Source of the DNA: Verticiella alkaliphila
Lineage (GTDB): Bacteria > Pseudomonadota > Gammaproteobacteria > Burkholderiales > Burkholderiaceae_B
Reading direction: 5' to 3'
Length of the DNA stretch: 64,000 nucleotides
Assembly (NCBI RefSeq): GCF_018904615.1
Contig: NZ_JADCNH010000002.1
Span: 219,143 to 283,142 of the forward strand
A program made the translations under genes and the position numbers. The notes beneath the pieces are model-generated. The model saw only the letters and a list, made by a program, of their open reading frames with translations. It made no database searches and had not been told where the DNA came from. This document shows positions 45,951 through 56,115 of this stretch, in pieces. Positions within the stretch are counted from its first letter, which is position 1, and each line of letters begins with the position of its first letter.

Positions 45951-47144
45951 TTACGGCTTCAGATCGACCGGCAGGATCCGGTTGCCCACGAAGTGCGTCC
46001 AGACGTAGTCGTCCGAGGACAGCGCATCGTGGCGGCCCGGGGCGAAGGGCTCGGCGTAGGTCTTGATGAGGCCTTCGTGGTTGCGGATGCCATAGAAGGC
46101 CTGGCGGATGGCGTCGCCATCGGTGGAGCCGGCGGCCTCGATGGCCTTGGCGGCCAGCATCATGCCGTCATAGGCGTTGGCCACGCCCACGGCGGGGTTG
46201 ATGTCGTCCGGGCCCTTGACGTCCGAATACTTGGCCTTCAGCGCGGCCAGCACCTTCTCGCCCGTGGGCGATTGGGGCCCGAAGAAGCTGTAGGTCTGCA
46301 CGAAGTGCACGTTGCCGGCGTTCGGGCCTGCAAGCTCGCCGAAGCGGCCACCGGCCGGACCCCAGTGCGAGACCACCGGCACCTTCCAGCCCATGCGATC
46401 GAGCGACTTCACCACCTGCGCGGACGGGCCCACGTTGCCCACCATGAAGAGCGTGTCGGCGCCAGCGGCCTGCAGGCGCGAGAGCTGCGGCACCACGTCC
46501 ACGTCGTTGGCTTCGAACTTCTCCACGCCCACGGCCTTCATGCCCTTGGCTTGCAGCGCGGCGTGCAGCCCCTTCTCGTTGGATTCGCCCCAGGGGTTGT
46601 TCACGAGGATCATGCCGAACTTCTCGGCGCCGAAGCTCTTTTGTGCGTAATCGAGCATGCCCACGTTGACGATCTCGTCGACAGCGGACACGCGGAAGAC
46701 GAAGTTGGGATCCGCGCCGTTGACCGTGATCGGCGTGCCGGCGGCCCACGGGCCCATGAAGGGCACCTTGGCCTGGTTCACGAGGGGCACGATGGCCAGC
46801 GACACGGGCGTGTCCAGGCCGCCGAAGAGCACCGCCACCTTCTCACGGTGGATGAGTTCGCGAGCAGCGACCACGCCCTTGGCCGGGTTGGCCTCGTCGT
46901 CACGGCGCACCAGCTGCACGGGTCGGCCGAGAAGGCCGCCCTTGGCATTGATCTCGTCGATGGCGATCGTCAGGCCACGGGTGATGGATTCGCCCGAGAG
47001 TGCGGATTGTCCTGACAATGCCGTCACCAGGCCGATCTTGATCGGATCGGCGGCGAGGGCGCTGCCGGACCATGCCGTAGCGCAGGCGAGCGCGGCTGCG
47101 CCAGCCAGCAGATGGCGCCGGGAGGGACGAAAGGACAGTTTCAT
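45951..47144 (-). CDS. Periplasmic amino acid/amide-binding protein of a LivK-type ABC transporter
   Basis: 397 residues from the ATG at 47144. A signal peptide with Tat-like SRRHLLAG ends ALAA (about 32). Type I periplasmic-binding fold: IKIGLVTALSGQSALSGESITRGLTIAIDEINAKGGLLGRPVQLV, then VAVLFGGLDTPVSLAIVPL and GMILVNNPWGES. It belongs to the LivK group of substrate-binding proteins with broad ligands (amino acids, amides, aromatic acids, urea). First gene of the transport operon. The divergent catabolic operon starts 211 bases away across a palindrome. Confidence 0.93.
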   Translation of the reverse strand: MKLSFRPSRRHLLAGAAALACATAWSGSALAADPIKIGLVTALSGQSALSGESITRGLTIAIDEINAKGGLLGRPVQLVRRDDEANPAKGVVAARELIHREKVAVLFGGLDTPVSLAIVPLVNQAKVPFMGPWAAGTPITVNGADPNFVFRVSAVDEIVNVGMLDYAQKSFGAEKFGMILVNNPWGESNEKGLHAALQAKGMKAVGVEKFEANDVDVVPQLSRLQAAGADTLFMVGNVGPSAQVVKSLDRMGWKVPVVSHWGPAGGRFGELAGPNAGNVHFVQTYSFFGPQSPTGEKVLAALKAKYSDVKGPDDINPAVGVANAYDGMMLAAKAIEAAGSTDGDAIRQAFYGIRNHEGLIKTYAEPFAPGRHDALSSDDYVWTHFVGNRILPVDLKP

Positions 47145-47258
47145 GGCGGATCTCCGAAAGGCCGGCACAAAGGGCGTCGGCAAGCCCATGTCCAAATGCA
47201 AGCTCCATGCCAAATGTCATCGATTCGTCTCAAATCATGTTTTCAATAGGGCTTTTTG

Positions 47259-47270
47259 ATTGTCGACAAT
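47259..47270. promoter_or_regulatory. Palindromic operator, likely for the FCD-type GntR regulator
   Basis: ATTGTCGACAAT, a perfect 12-bp palindrome midway between the divergent transport and catabolic operons. FCD-type GntR proteins usually bind TTGTnnACAA-like palindromes, and an FCD regulator gene closes the downstream operon, so this is the natural shared operator. Confidence 0.65.
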
Positions 47271-47355
47271 TTGGAATGGATCTTGCACACGAAAGGAGAA
47301 CCTCGCGCTGCGCACCGAGATGGCGCGATCCCTGCACCACGATGGAGAATTCCCG

Positions 47356-47799
47356 ATGACCGACGCACCCGATACGGGCGCCCACCCCGCCGATGGCCTC
47401 TCGCCTGCCCAGATCGTGGACGAGTACCTGCGCATCCTCATGATTCCGGACCCTGCCGGTGCGCGTCGCTTCGTCTCGCCGGCACTGCGCATCCGCTTCA
47501 CGGGCGGGCGATCCATGCGCGACCCCTCGGAATGCGCCGCCTTCAATGCCGGCCGCTATCGCTGGGTGAAGAAGCGGATCGAGCGCACCGAGACCGTCGC
47601 TGGCGGCAACGGGGCCGAGACGGTGGTCTACAGCCTTGGCACGCTCTATGGCGAGTGGCCCGATGGCCGGGCCTTCGAGGGCAACCGCTACGTGGATCGC
47701 TATGTGGTGCGCGAAGGCCGCATCGTGCAAATGGACGTGTGGAACGACAGCGCCGAATGGATGCTGGAGCCGGGTCTGCCGGCAGCCGCCGGAGCGTGA
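47356..47799 (+). CDS. NTF2-like (SnoaL/DUF4440-type) protein
   Basis: 147 residues from the ATG at 47356 with GGAG upstream. The NTF2 fold is visible: IVDEYLRILMIPDPAGARRFVSPALRIRFTGGR, ETVVYSLGTLYGEWPDGRAFEGNRYVDRYVVREGRI, ending VWNDSAEWMLEPG. Such domains serve as small catalysts or ligand-binding units, often encoded with amidohydrolases. The stop lies 4 bases before the deacetylase start, so they are cotranslated. Exact role unknown. Confidence 0.82.
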   Translation: MTDAPDTGAHPADGLSPAQIVDEYLRILMIPDPAGARRFVSPALRIRFTGGRSMRDPSECAAFNAGRYRWVKKRIERTETVAGGNGAETVVYSLGTLYGEWPDGRAFEGNRYVDRYVVREGRIVQMDVWNDSAEWMLEPGLPAAAGA

Positions 47800-47803
47800 T
47801 CCG

Positions 47804-48739
47804 ATGACATCGCGCTACGCGGGGCATCTCCCGCACCATGACCGCTTCGATTACCTGCCCATCACCCGGCGGCCGGACTATGTCTGGCCCAACGGGGCGC
47901 GGCTCGCGGTGTACCTGGGCTTCAACCTGGAGCATTTCGCATTCGGCGAGGGCATGGGCGCGGCCATCGGGCCGGTGTCGCCCCATCCGGACGTGCTCAA
48001 TTACGCCTGGCGCGAGTACGGCAATCGCGTGGGCGCCTGGCGTTGCCTGGAGCTCTTCGACCAGCTCGCGCTGCCGAGCGCGGCGATCATCAACACGGCG
48101 CTGTACGACCACTGCCCGGAGCTCGTGGCTGCCTGCGTGGCACGTGGCGACGAGATCGTGGGGCACGGTCACACCAACGCCGAGAGCCAGGGGCAATGGG
48201 AGGAAGCGGCCGAGCGCGCCCTGCTTGCCGGATGCCGGGACCGCATTGCCCAGACGAGCGGCACGGCGCCCGCGGGCTGGCTCTCGCCCTGGATTGCGGA
48301 GAGCCGTGTCACGCCGGACCTGCTCGCCGAGACGGGGTACGGCTACACGCTGAACTGGTGCCATGACGACCAGCCGCTGCCGATGCGCACCCGCGGCGGT
48401 CAGACGCTCTGGTCCGTGCCGTATCCCCAGGAGCTCAATGACATCCCCATGATCGTCGCCCGCCAGATGGATGCGTGCGACTTCGCACGGATGATCATCG
48501 ACAACGCCGATGAAATGATCGAACAATCGCGGCGGCAACCGCTGGTGATGGGGGTGGCCCTGCATCCCTATCTGGTGGGCCAGCCCTATCGGCTGCGTCA
48601 CTTGCGCCGCGCGCTGGAACACCTGTGCGCTGCGCGCGACCGCGGTGAGGTGTGGTTCGCCACGCCTGGTGCGATCTGCACGCATGCTGCCAGCCAGACG
48701 GCTGGCGCCTTTCCTTTGAACGAGACGTACCAGCCATGA
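47804..48739 (+). CDS. Polysaccharide deacetylase family hydrolase (PuuE/allantoinase-like)
   Basis: 311 residues. NodB-like fold of the group that includes the metal-independent allantoinase PuuE and related amide hydrolases: VYLGFNLEHFAFGEG, VLNYAWREYGNRVGAWRCLELFDQL, EIVGHGHTNAES, PAGWLSPWIAES and MGVALHPYLVGQPYRLRHL. Acts on C-N bonds of cyclic ureides or related amides rather than on polysaccharides, by family precedent. Its stop overlaps the amidase start (ATGATGA, 48736-48739), so both are translated in step. Confidence 0.88.
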   Translation: MTSRYAGHLPHHDRFDYLPITRRPDYVWPNGARLAVYLGFNLEHFAFGEGMGAAIGPVSPHPDVLNYAWREYGNRVGAWRCLELFDQLALPSAAIINTALYDHCPELVAACVARGDEIVGHGHTNAESQGQWEEAAERALLAGCRDRIAQTSGTAPAGWLSPWIAESRVTPDLLAETGYGYTLNWCHDDQPLPMRTRGGQTLWSVPYPQELNDIPMIVARQMDACDFARMIIDNADEMIEQSRRQPLVMGVALHPYLVGQPYRLRHLRRALEHLCAARDRGEVWFATPGAICTHAASQTAGAFPLNETYQP

Positions 48740-49959
48740 TGACGCCTGACAAAGCGCGCGCCGCGAATGCGGACTTTCCGATCGACGACACCGTGGGCGC
48801 CTGGGTGCCGCATGGGCGCTTCGTGTTGCCCGGCGCGCCGCAAGGCCCGCTTGCCGGTCTCACGTTCGCGGTCAAGGACGTCTATGACGTGGCTGGTCAC
48901 CCGACCGGCGCGGGCAACCCCGCCTGGCTTGCCACGCACGCCGTCCCCACCCGCAGCAGCCCGCTGGTCGATACCTTGCGCGAGGCCGGCGCCACCCTGG
49001 CGGGCAAGGTGCTGACGGACGAACTCGCCTACAGCATCCACGGCGACAACGTGCATTACGGCACGCCGATCAACGCCGCCGCGCCTGGCCGCGTGACGGG
49101 CGGCTCCTCCAGTGGCTCTGCCGCGGCGGTGGCCGCGCGTCTGGTGGATTTCGCGCTGGGCACCGACACGGGGGGATCCACCCGTGTGCCCGCGAGCTAC
49201 TGCGGCCTGTGGGGGCTGCGCACCACCCACGGTTCGCTCTCGCAAGCCGGCCTGGTGCCTTTGCATCCCAGCTTCGATACGCCAACCTGGCTGGCCCTCG
49301 ATGCGGGCACGTTTCAGCAAGTGGCTGATGTGTTGAGCCCGCCCACCGACTTCGTACCCACGCAGGCGGTGATCGTGGCGGACGCTGCCGCCCAGGCAGA
49401 TCCCGTCTTTGCGGCGCCGCTGGCGGCGGTGGCCGACGCCGTGACGAAGGTCCTCGGCTGCCCGGTGCGTAGCGCGCCAGTTGCGAACGACGACTTGGAT
49501 ACCTGGCGCCAGACCTATGTCACGGCATCCGCCTTCGAAGGCTGGGAGACGCACGGTGACTGGATCGCTGGACATGAGCCCGGATTCGCCGCACCGATCG
49601 CAGCGCGCTGGGCGGCAGCGTCTGCCGTGCCTGCCGACGCCGCGGCTGCCGCGCGCACCCGTGCGGCAGCCATCCGCACGCACGTGCGTACATGGCTCGG
49701 CGCGGACGGCGTTGCGATCCTGCCGTCGGCCGCGAGCCTGGCCCCCGCGCGCGACATGGACCCGGCGGCCGTGGACGCGGTGCGGATTCGCACGCTGCGC
49801 ATGACCTGCATCGCCGGCCTGGCGGGCCTGCCGCAAGTGAGCCTGCCGCTGCGCGACGCCGACGGCGTGCCGTTGGGCATCTCGCTGATCGGGCCGGCCG
49901 GCAGCGACCGGGCGCTCATCGCGCTGGCCGTGCGCGTGTGGCAAGCTATCGCCTCCTGA
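48736..49959 (+). CDS. Amidase signature family protein
   Basis: 407 residues. The Ser-cisSer-Lys triad is complete: Lys47 in FAVKDVYDVAG, cis-Ser124 in GGSSSGSAAA, and nucleophile Ser148 in GTDTGGSTRVPAS, with the standard 24-residue spacing between the two serines. It hydrolyses an amide to acid plus ammonia. Being slightly short, it lacks the extra C-terminal domain of allophanate hydrolase. Translationally coupled with the deacetylase; the two likely act in sequence on the imported compound. Confidence 0.93.
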   Translation: MMTPDKARAANADFPIDDTVGAWVPHGRFVLPGAPQGPLAGLTFAVKDVYDVAGHPTGAGNPAWLATHAVPTRSSPLVDTLREAGATLAGKVLTDELAYSIHGDNVHYGTPINAAAPGRVTGGSSSGSAAAVAARLVDFALGTDTGGSTRVPASYCGLWGLRTTHGSLSQAGLVPLHPSFDTPTWLALDAGTFQQVADVLSPPTDFVPTQAVIVADAAAQADPVFAAPLAAVADAVTKVLGCPVRSAPVANDDLDTWRQTYVTASAFEGWETHGDWIAGHEPGFAAPIAARWAAASAVPADAAAAARTRAAAIRTHVRTWLGADGVAILPSAASLAPARDMDPAAVDAVRIRTLRMTCIAGLAGLPQVSLPLRDADGVPLGISLIGPAGSDRALIALAVRVWQAIAS

Positions 49960-49972
49960 CCTCGTGCACACC

Positions 49973-50710
49973 ATGGCTACCCGTACGCGCTCTCCTGCCG
50001 CTCCCGCGGCCAAGTCTATGTCAGTGCCTGCCCCCGAGGCGGAGGACGTGACGCCCGAGACACGCATCTATCGGGCGGTGTTCGAGAGCGTGATGGATCA
50101 GCGTCTCGTGCCGGGCACCAAGCTCACCGAGTCTGCGTTGTGCGAACTCTTTGGCGTGAGCCGCGCCGTGGTCCGCCAGGCGTTGCAACGCCTGGCGCAT
50201 GACCACATCGTGCAGTTGCGTCCCAACCGCGGTGCCATCGTGGCCGTGCCCACGCCCGAGGAGATGCGCCACATCTTCGAGGCCCGACGCGGGCTGGAGA
50301 GCACCCTGGTGCGGCTCGCCGCGCAGCGTGTCACGGCCGATGACGTGGCGGTGCTGCAGTCGCAACTGCGTGACGAATCGCAGGCCATGCATCGATTCGA
50401 TCAGCCGGCCTGGGCACGCCTGGCAAGCCGCTTTCACCTGACCGTCTGCCGGCTCGGCCGCAATCCCATCCTGCAGGGCTATCTGGAAGAGATCGTCTCG
50501 CGCTGCTCGCTCATCGTGGCCCTGTACCAGCCGCCGGGCAACGCATGTTGCGAGCACGACGAGCACGAGGCCATTGTGGCTGCCATCGCGCGCGGCGATG
50601 CAGACGAGGCGGTGCGGTTGACCGAGGTGCACCTGCGTGCGCTGGAGCAGAACGTCTGCCTGCATGGCGCGGCGCCTGCGCCTGGGCTGAAGGAGTTGCT
50701 GGGCTTGTGA
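49973..50710 (+). CDS. GntR family regulator, FCD type
   Basis: About 245 residues. N-terminal winged HTH: YRAVFESVMDQRLVPGTKLTESALCELFGVSRAVVRQALQRLAHDHIV; the FCD helical effector domain follows (FEARRGLESTLVRLAAQRV, LASRFHLTVCRLGRNPILQGYLEEIV, CEHDEHEAIVAAIARGDADEAVRL) with the His-rich metal-type site. It ends the catabolic operon, 13 bases after the amidase. It probably binds the palindrome at 47259-47270 and answers to the transported compound or a metabolite. Confidence 0.93.
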   Translation: MATRTRSPAAPAAKSMSVPAPEAEDVTPETRIYRAVFESVMDQRLVPGTKLTESALCELFGVSRAVVRQALQRLAHDHIVQLRPNRGAIVAVPTPEEMRHIFEARRGLESTLVRLAAQRVTADDVAVLQSQLRDESQAMHRFDQPAWARLASRFHLTVCRLGRNPILQGYLEEIVSRCSLIVALYQPPGNACCEHDEHEAIVAAIARGDADEAVRLTEVHLRALEQNVCLHGAAPAPGLKELLGL

Positions 50711-50826
50711 CCGGTGGCAGGTGAGGGGGTTTGAGGGCATCATCCCCACGCCGTGGGTGATTGCTAGAATCGACGCGGGTGCCCGTCGATCGATGGCGGG
50801 CCCGTCACTGTCACACAGGAGTCCTC

Positions 50827-52284
<1,458 letters not shown>

Positions 52285-52311
52285 TCGCACACGCCGACTC
52301 TGGAGACTGCC

Positions 52312-53130
52312 ATGTCTGATGCACCCACCCCGGCCGTGGCCGGGCGCCTCGTCTTCCAACCCGGCCTGCTCGCCGGTCGCACCGCCCTCATCACGGGCGG
52401 CAACGGCGGCATCGGGTTAGGCATCGCCGAGGTCTACGGCCTGCTGGGAGCGTCGCTCGTCATCGTCGGTCGCGATCTGGACAAGCTCGCGCAGGCGCAG
52501 GTCCAACTCGCCGAGACGGGCGCACGCGTGATCACCGTGGTGGGCGACGTGCGCGAGCACGATTGTGCCGAGCAGGCGGTGGCCCAGGCCGTCGCCGTCT
52601 TTGGCGGGCTGGACATCCTCGTCAACAACGCAGCGGGCAATTTCCACAGCCCTTTCGAGAGCATGAGCCCCAAGGGCTGGCGCGCAGTCATCGACATCGA
52701 CCTGAACGGCACCTTCAACTTCTGCCATGCGGCCTTCGCCCCGTTGCGGGATTCGGCCCACGGCGGCTGCATCATCAACATCTCGCTGTCGCAGGCGGTG
52801 TCCGGCTGGCCGGGCGCGGCGCACGCGGCCTCGGCGAAGGCCGGAGTCACGACGCTCACGCGCAGCCTGGCAGTGGAGTGGGGCGGGCACGGCATCCGCG
52901 TCAACAACGTCTTGCCGGGCCCCATCGAAGGCACCGAAGGCGTGCGCCGGCTGTACGAAGCCCGCGGGCAGGCCGAAAAGGAGCTCAGTCGCATGGCTCT
53001 GGGCCGCTTCGGCCAGGTCGACGACATTGCCCAGGCCTGCGCCTACCTGGCCTCGCCGGCGGCGAGTTTCATCACGGGCTGCGATCTCACGGTGGACGGC
53101 GGCCGGGCGTTGAAGCGCGGGTGGGTGTAG
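52312..53130 (+). CDS. SDR family oxidoreductase, 2,4-dienoyl-CoA reductase-like
   Basis: 272 residues. Rossmann motif TGGNGGIG (25-32) and NNAAGNF. In place of the classical Tyr-x-x-x-Lys the active site reads HAASAKAGVTTLTRSLAVEWG, so Tyr is absent, and this pattern together with PGPIEGTEGVRRL and YLASPAASFITG is the peroxisomal/bacterial 2,4-dienoyl-CoA reductase (DECR) type. That enzyme uses NADPH to reduce 2,4-dienoyl-CoA formed in beta-oxidation of unsaturated fatty acids. Other SDR roles are possible. Same strand as pyk, 27 bases away. Confidence 0.85.
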   Translation: MSDAPTPAVAGRLVFQPGLLAGRTALITGGNGGIGLGIAEVYGLLGASLVIVGRDLDKLAQAQVQLAETGARVITVVGDVREHDCAEQAVAQAVAVFGGLDILVNNAAGNFHSPFESMSPKGWRAVIDIDLNGTFNFCHAAFAPLRDSAHGGCIINISLSQAVSGWPGAAHAASAKAGVTTLTRSLAVEWGGHGIRVNNVLPGPIEGTEGVRRLYEARGQAEKELSRMALGRFGQVDDIAQACAYLASPAASFITGCDLTVDGGRALKRGWV

Positions 53131-53143
53131 GTAGGTCGCCGTC

Positions 53144-54373
53144 TCAGCCGAAGAACCAGTAGCACACCGCGATCGCGGCCAGCACGCCGGCCAGGTCCGC
53201 GATGAGGGCGCAGCCCACGGCGTGGCGGCTCTTCTGGATGCCCACGGCGCCGAAGTACACCGCGAGCACGTAGAACGTGGTCTCCGTGCTGCCCTGTACC
53301 ACCGCGGAGAGCAGGGCAGGGAAGCTATCGACCCCGTAGTTCTCCATCGTCTCGATCATGAGCGCGCGGGCGGCGCTGCCGGAGAACGGCTTGGCCAGTG
53401 CCGTGGGCAACGCGTCGACGAAGCGCGTGTCCCAACCGAACCACGTCACGACCGAGCGAATGCCTTCGAGGATGAAGTCGAGCGCACCGGATGCGCGCAG
53501 CACGCCGATCGCGCACAGCATGGCCACGAGATACGGCAGCAGGTTCTTGGCAACGTCGAAGCCTTCCTTGGCGCCCTCCACGAACGCGTCGTACACGGGC
53601 ACCCGCCGCCACGCGCCCACCACCAGAAAAAGGATAATGAGGGCGAAGACGACCAGGTTGCCCACCAGCGAGGAGGCGGCCGACATGGCGGCCGAGGACA
53701 TGCCGGCCAGCAAGGTCATGATGCCGCCCACGATCAAGGCTGTGCCACCCAGCCAGGCGAGCACGACGGGATCCCACAGACGCAGGCGCTGCACGATGCC
53801 CACGGCGAGCAGGGCGGCGAGCGTGGAGGCCGACGTGGCGATCAGGATCGGCAGGAACACCATCGCAGGCTCGGGCGCACCCTGCTGCAGCCGGTACATG
53901 AAGATCGTCACCGGCAGCAGCGTGAGGGCGGACGTATTGAGCGCGAGAAAAAGGATCTGGGCGTCTGTGGCCGTGTCGGGCTTGGGATTGAGCTCCTGCA
54001 GCGCGCGCATCGCGCGCAGGCCGATTGGCGTGGCGGCGTTGTCCAGCCCCAGTCCGTTGGCCGCGAAGTTCATCGTGATGAGGCCGATGGCCGGGTGGCC
54101 TCGGGGCACGCCTGGCATCAGCCGCGCGAAGATCGGGGCGAGCAGGCGCGCGAGCGAGTCGATCAGCCCGGCTTTCTCCGCGATCTTGAGGAATCCCATC
54201 CAGAGCGTGAGCGTGCCGAACAGCAGCAGCATGATGTCCACGGACACCTTGGCCATGCCGAAGAGCGCTTCGATGATCTGGGAGAAGACGGCGGGGTCGC
54301 CGGCCACCAGCCAGCGCGCGAGCGCCGCGACAGCGCCCACGAGAAAGAAGCCGAGCCAGAGGATATTCAACAT
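53144..54373 (-). CDS. SpmA-SpmB fusion, nucleoside-recognition-domain membrane protein
   Basis: 409 residues, about ten helices. The N-half is SpmA-like (VDIMLLLFGTLTLWMGFLKIAEKAGLIDSLARLLAPIFARLMP; MNFAANGLGLDNAATPIGLRAMRALQELNP) and the C-half SpmB-like (VPVYDAFVEGAKEGFDVAKNLLPYLVAMLCAIGVLRASGALD; PTALAKPFSGSAARALMIE; STETTFYVLAVYFGAVGI). In Bacillus the two act in spore dehydration as separate proteins; in Gram-negatives the fusion is probably a transporter of unknown substrate. Convergent with the SDR gene, divergent from cls. Confidence 0.9.
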   Translation of the reverse strand: MLNILWLGFFLVGAVAALARWLVAGDPAVFSQIIEALFGMAKVSVDIMLLLFGTLTLWMGFLKIAEKAGLIDSLARLLAPIFARLMPGVPRGHPAIGLITMNFAANGLGLDNAATPIGLRAMRALQELNPKPDTATDAQILFLALNTSALTLLPVTIFMYRLQQGAPEPAMVFLPILIATSASTLAALLAVGIVQRLRLWDPVVLAWLGGTALIVGGIMTLLAGMSSAAMSAASSLVGNLVVFALIILFLVVGAWRRVPVYDAFVEGAKEGFDVAKNLLPYLVAMLCAIGVLRASGALDFILEGIRSVVTWFGWDTRFVDALPTALAKPFSGSAARALMIETMENYGVDSFPALLSAVVQGSTETTFYVLAVYFGAVGIQKSRHAVGCALIADLAGVLAAIAVCYWFFG

Positions 54374-54519
54374 GCGGGGAACCGGGACGTGAAGCTGGGG
54401 GGAGGCGGCGCGAGCATCCTAGCATGCGGCCTGCGCCGGGAGCGTCAGGGTATTTCAGCTAAGATCGGCAGGTAGCCGGCGCGGCAGTCGCGGCCGGCGG
54501 CCCGCTTTCAACGACCCCG

Positions 54520-55980
54520 ATGCCAAGCAGCTTCAGCGTATTCGTGGCCGAGTATTGGCCGCACGTCGCCGTCTTCGTCACCACGGTGGCAAGCCTGGCG
54601 GCGGCCGTGCATGCCGCCATGACCAAGCAGGACGTGCGCGCCGCCATTGGCTGGGTGGCCGTCGTGCTCTTCTCGCCCGTCTTCGGCGTCCTGTTCTATC
54701 TCGTGGCCGGCGTGAATCGCGTGCGCTACACCAAGGTCGGCCAGCTGCGCGACCAGTCCGATCCCCTCCTGCACCGGCGGCCCACGATCTCCGACGTGGA
54801 CGTGAGCCTGATGACGCTGCCGCGCTTCGCGTCGATGAAGGTGCTGGGCGACCGCATCAGCCAGTTCGCGCTCACGGCGGGCAATCGCGTCACCCCGCTC
54901 GATGGCGGCGACGAGACGTACACGGCCATGCTGGCGGCGATCCGCTCTGCGCGTTCCACCATCGCCCTGGGAAGTTACATCTTCGACAACGATCCAGCCG
55001 GGCGCGCCATGGCGGATGCTTTGATCGAGGCGCAGGAGCGCGGCGTGACCGTGCGGGTGCTGATCGACTCCATCGGGGCCAAGTACTCGCGGCCGGCCAT
55101 CACCTGGCGGCTCGGGCGGGGCAAAGTGCGCACGGCGCTCTTCATGAGCAGCACGCTCGGCCTGCGCCTGCCTTACGCGAACCTGCGCAGCCACCGCAAG
55201 CTGCTCATCATCGACGGGCACCTCGGGTTCTCGGGCGGGATGAACATCCGGTCGGGGTTCACGCGCGAGGGCGCGCGCGGCGAGCCTGCGCGCGATGCGC
55301 ACTTCCGGGTCGAAGGCCCGGTGGTGGCCCAGCTCATGACCGTGTTCGCCCATGACTGGGAGTTCACGACGGGCGAGTCCTTGCGCAGCGAGACGTGGTT
55401 CCCGATCGGATCACCGTCGTTCTTCGACGACGGCATGCCCGTGCGTGCCGTGGCGTCTGGCCCCGACCGCAACGTCGGCACCACCCACGACATGATCCTG
55501 GGCGCGCTGTCCGTGGCCCAGGAGCGTGTCTGTATCCAGTCACCGTATTTTCTGCCGGATCAGGCGCAGATTGCCGCCCTCACGATCGCCGCGCGTCGTG
55601 GCGTGCGGGTGGACGTGGTGATCCCGGGCACGAACAATCTGCGGCTGGTCGATTACGCGATGACGGCACAGCTCGATCAGCTCGTGGGCAAGGGCGTGCG
55701 CATCTGGCGCTCGGCCGGCACTTTCGATCACGCCAAGCTCATGACGGTGGATGGGCTCTGGAGCTACGTGGGTTCGTCCAACCTCGATCCGCGCAGCATG
55801 CGGCTTAATTTCGAGCTGGACATGGAGATCTACGGCCGCTCCGTGGCGCACTGGATCATCGCGCGGATCGAGCGCAACATGGCCGGTGCCACCGAAGAGA
55901 CGCCCGCCACCCTCGCGGCGCGCCCCTTCACCAAGCGGCTGCGAAACCGCTTGATATGGCTCGCGTCACCCTATTTGTGA
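54520..55980 (+). CDS. cls: Cardiolipin synthase (phospholipase D family)
   Basis: 486 residues. Two N-terminal helices anchor it in the inner membrane (FSVFVAEYWPHVAVFVTTVASLAAAVHA; AIGWVAVVLFSPVFGVLFYLVAGVNRVRY). Two HKD motifs form the active site: His225, Lys227 and Asp232 in SHRKLLIIDG, and His404, Lys406 and Asp411 in DHAKLMTVDG. It condenses phosphatidylglycerol molecules into cardiolipin. Full family length. Single gene, with a divergent SpmAB fusion 146 bases upstream. Confidence 0.95.
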   Translation: MPSSFSVFVAEYWPHVAVFVTTVASLAAAVHAAMTKQDVRAAIGWVAVVLFSPVFGVLFYLVAGVNRVRYTKVGQLRDQSDPLLHRRPTISDVDVSLMTLPRFASMKVLGDRISQFALTAGNRVTPLDGGDETYTAMLAAIRSARSTIALGSYIFDNDPAGRAMADALIEAQERGVTVRVLIDSIGAKYSRPAITWRLGRGKVRTALFMSSTLGLRLPYANLRSHRKLLIIDGHLGFSGGMNIRSGFTREGARGEPARDAHFRVEGPVVAQLMTVFAHDWEFTTGESLRSETWFPIGSPSFFDDGMPVRAVASGPDRNVGTTHDMILGALSVAQERVCIQSPYFLPDQAQIAALTIAARRGVRVDVVIPGTNNLRLVDYAMTAQLDQLVGKGVRIWRSAGTFDHAKLMTVDGLWSYVGSSNLDPRSMRLNFELDMEIYGRSVAHWIIARIERNMAGATEETPATLAARPFTKRLRNRLIWLASPYL

Positions 55981-56115
55981 TCTGATGACGGAACCTGTCC
56001 AATCGAAACGGCATTTTTCGTGCGGGCACGCCCATCGGTGATCCGCGCTATCCTGCGCGGTTAATGTTCGGGACGGCAGCATCTGGCCGTCGGCGGTACA
56101 AGGAAAGCGCGCACG

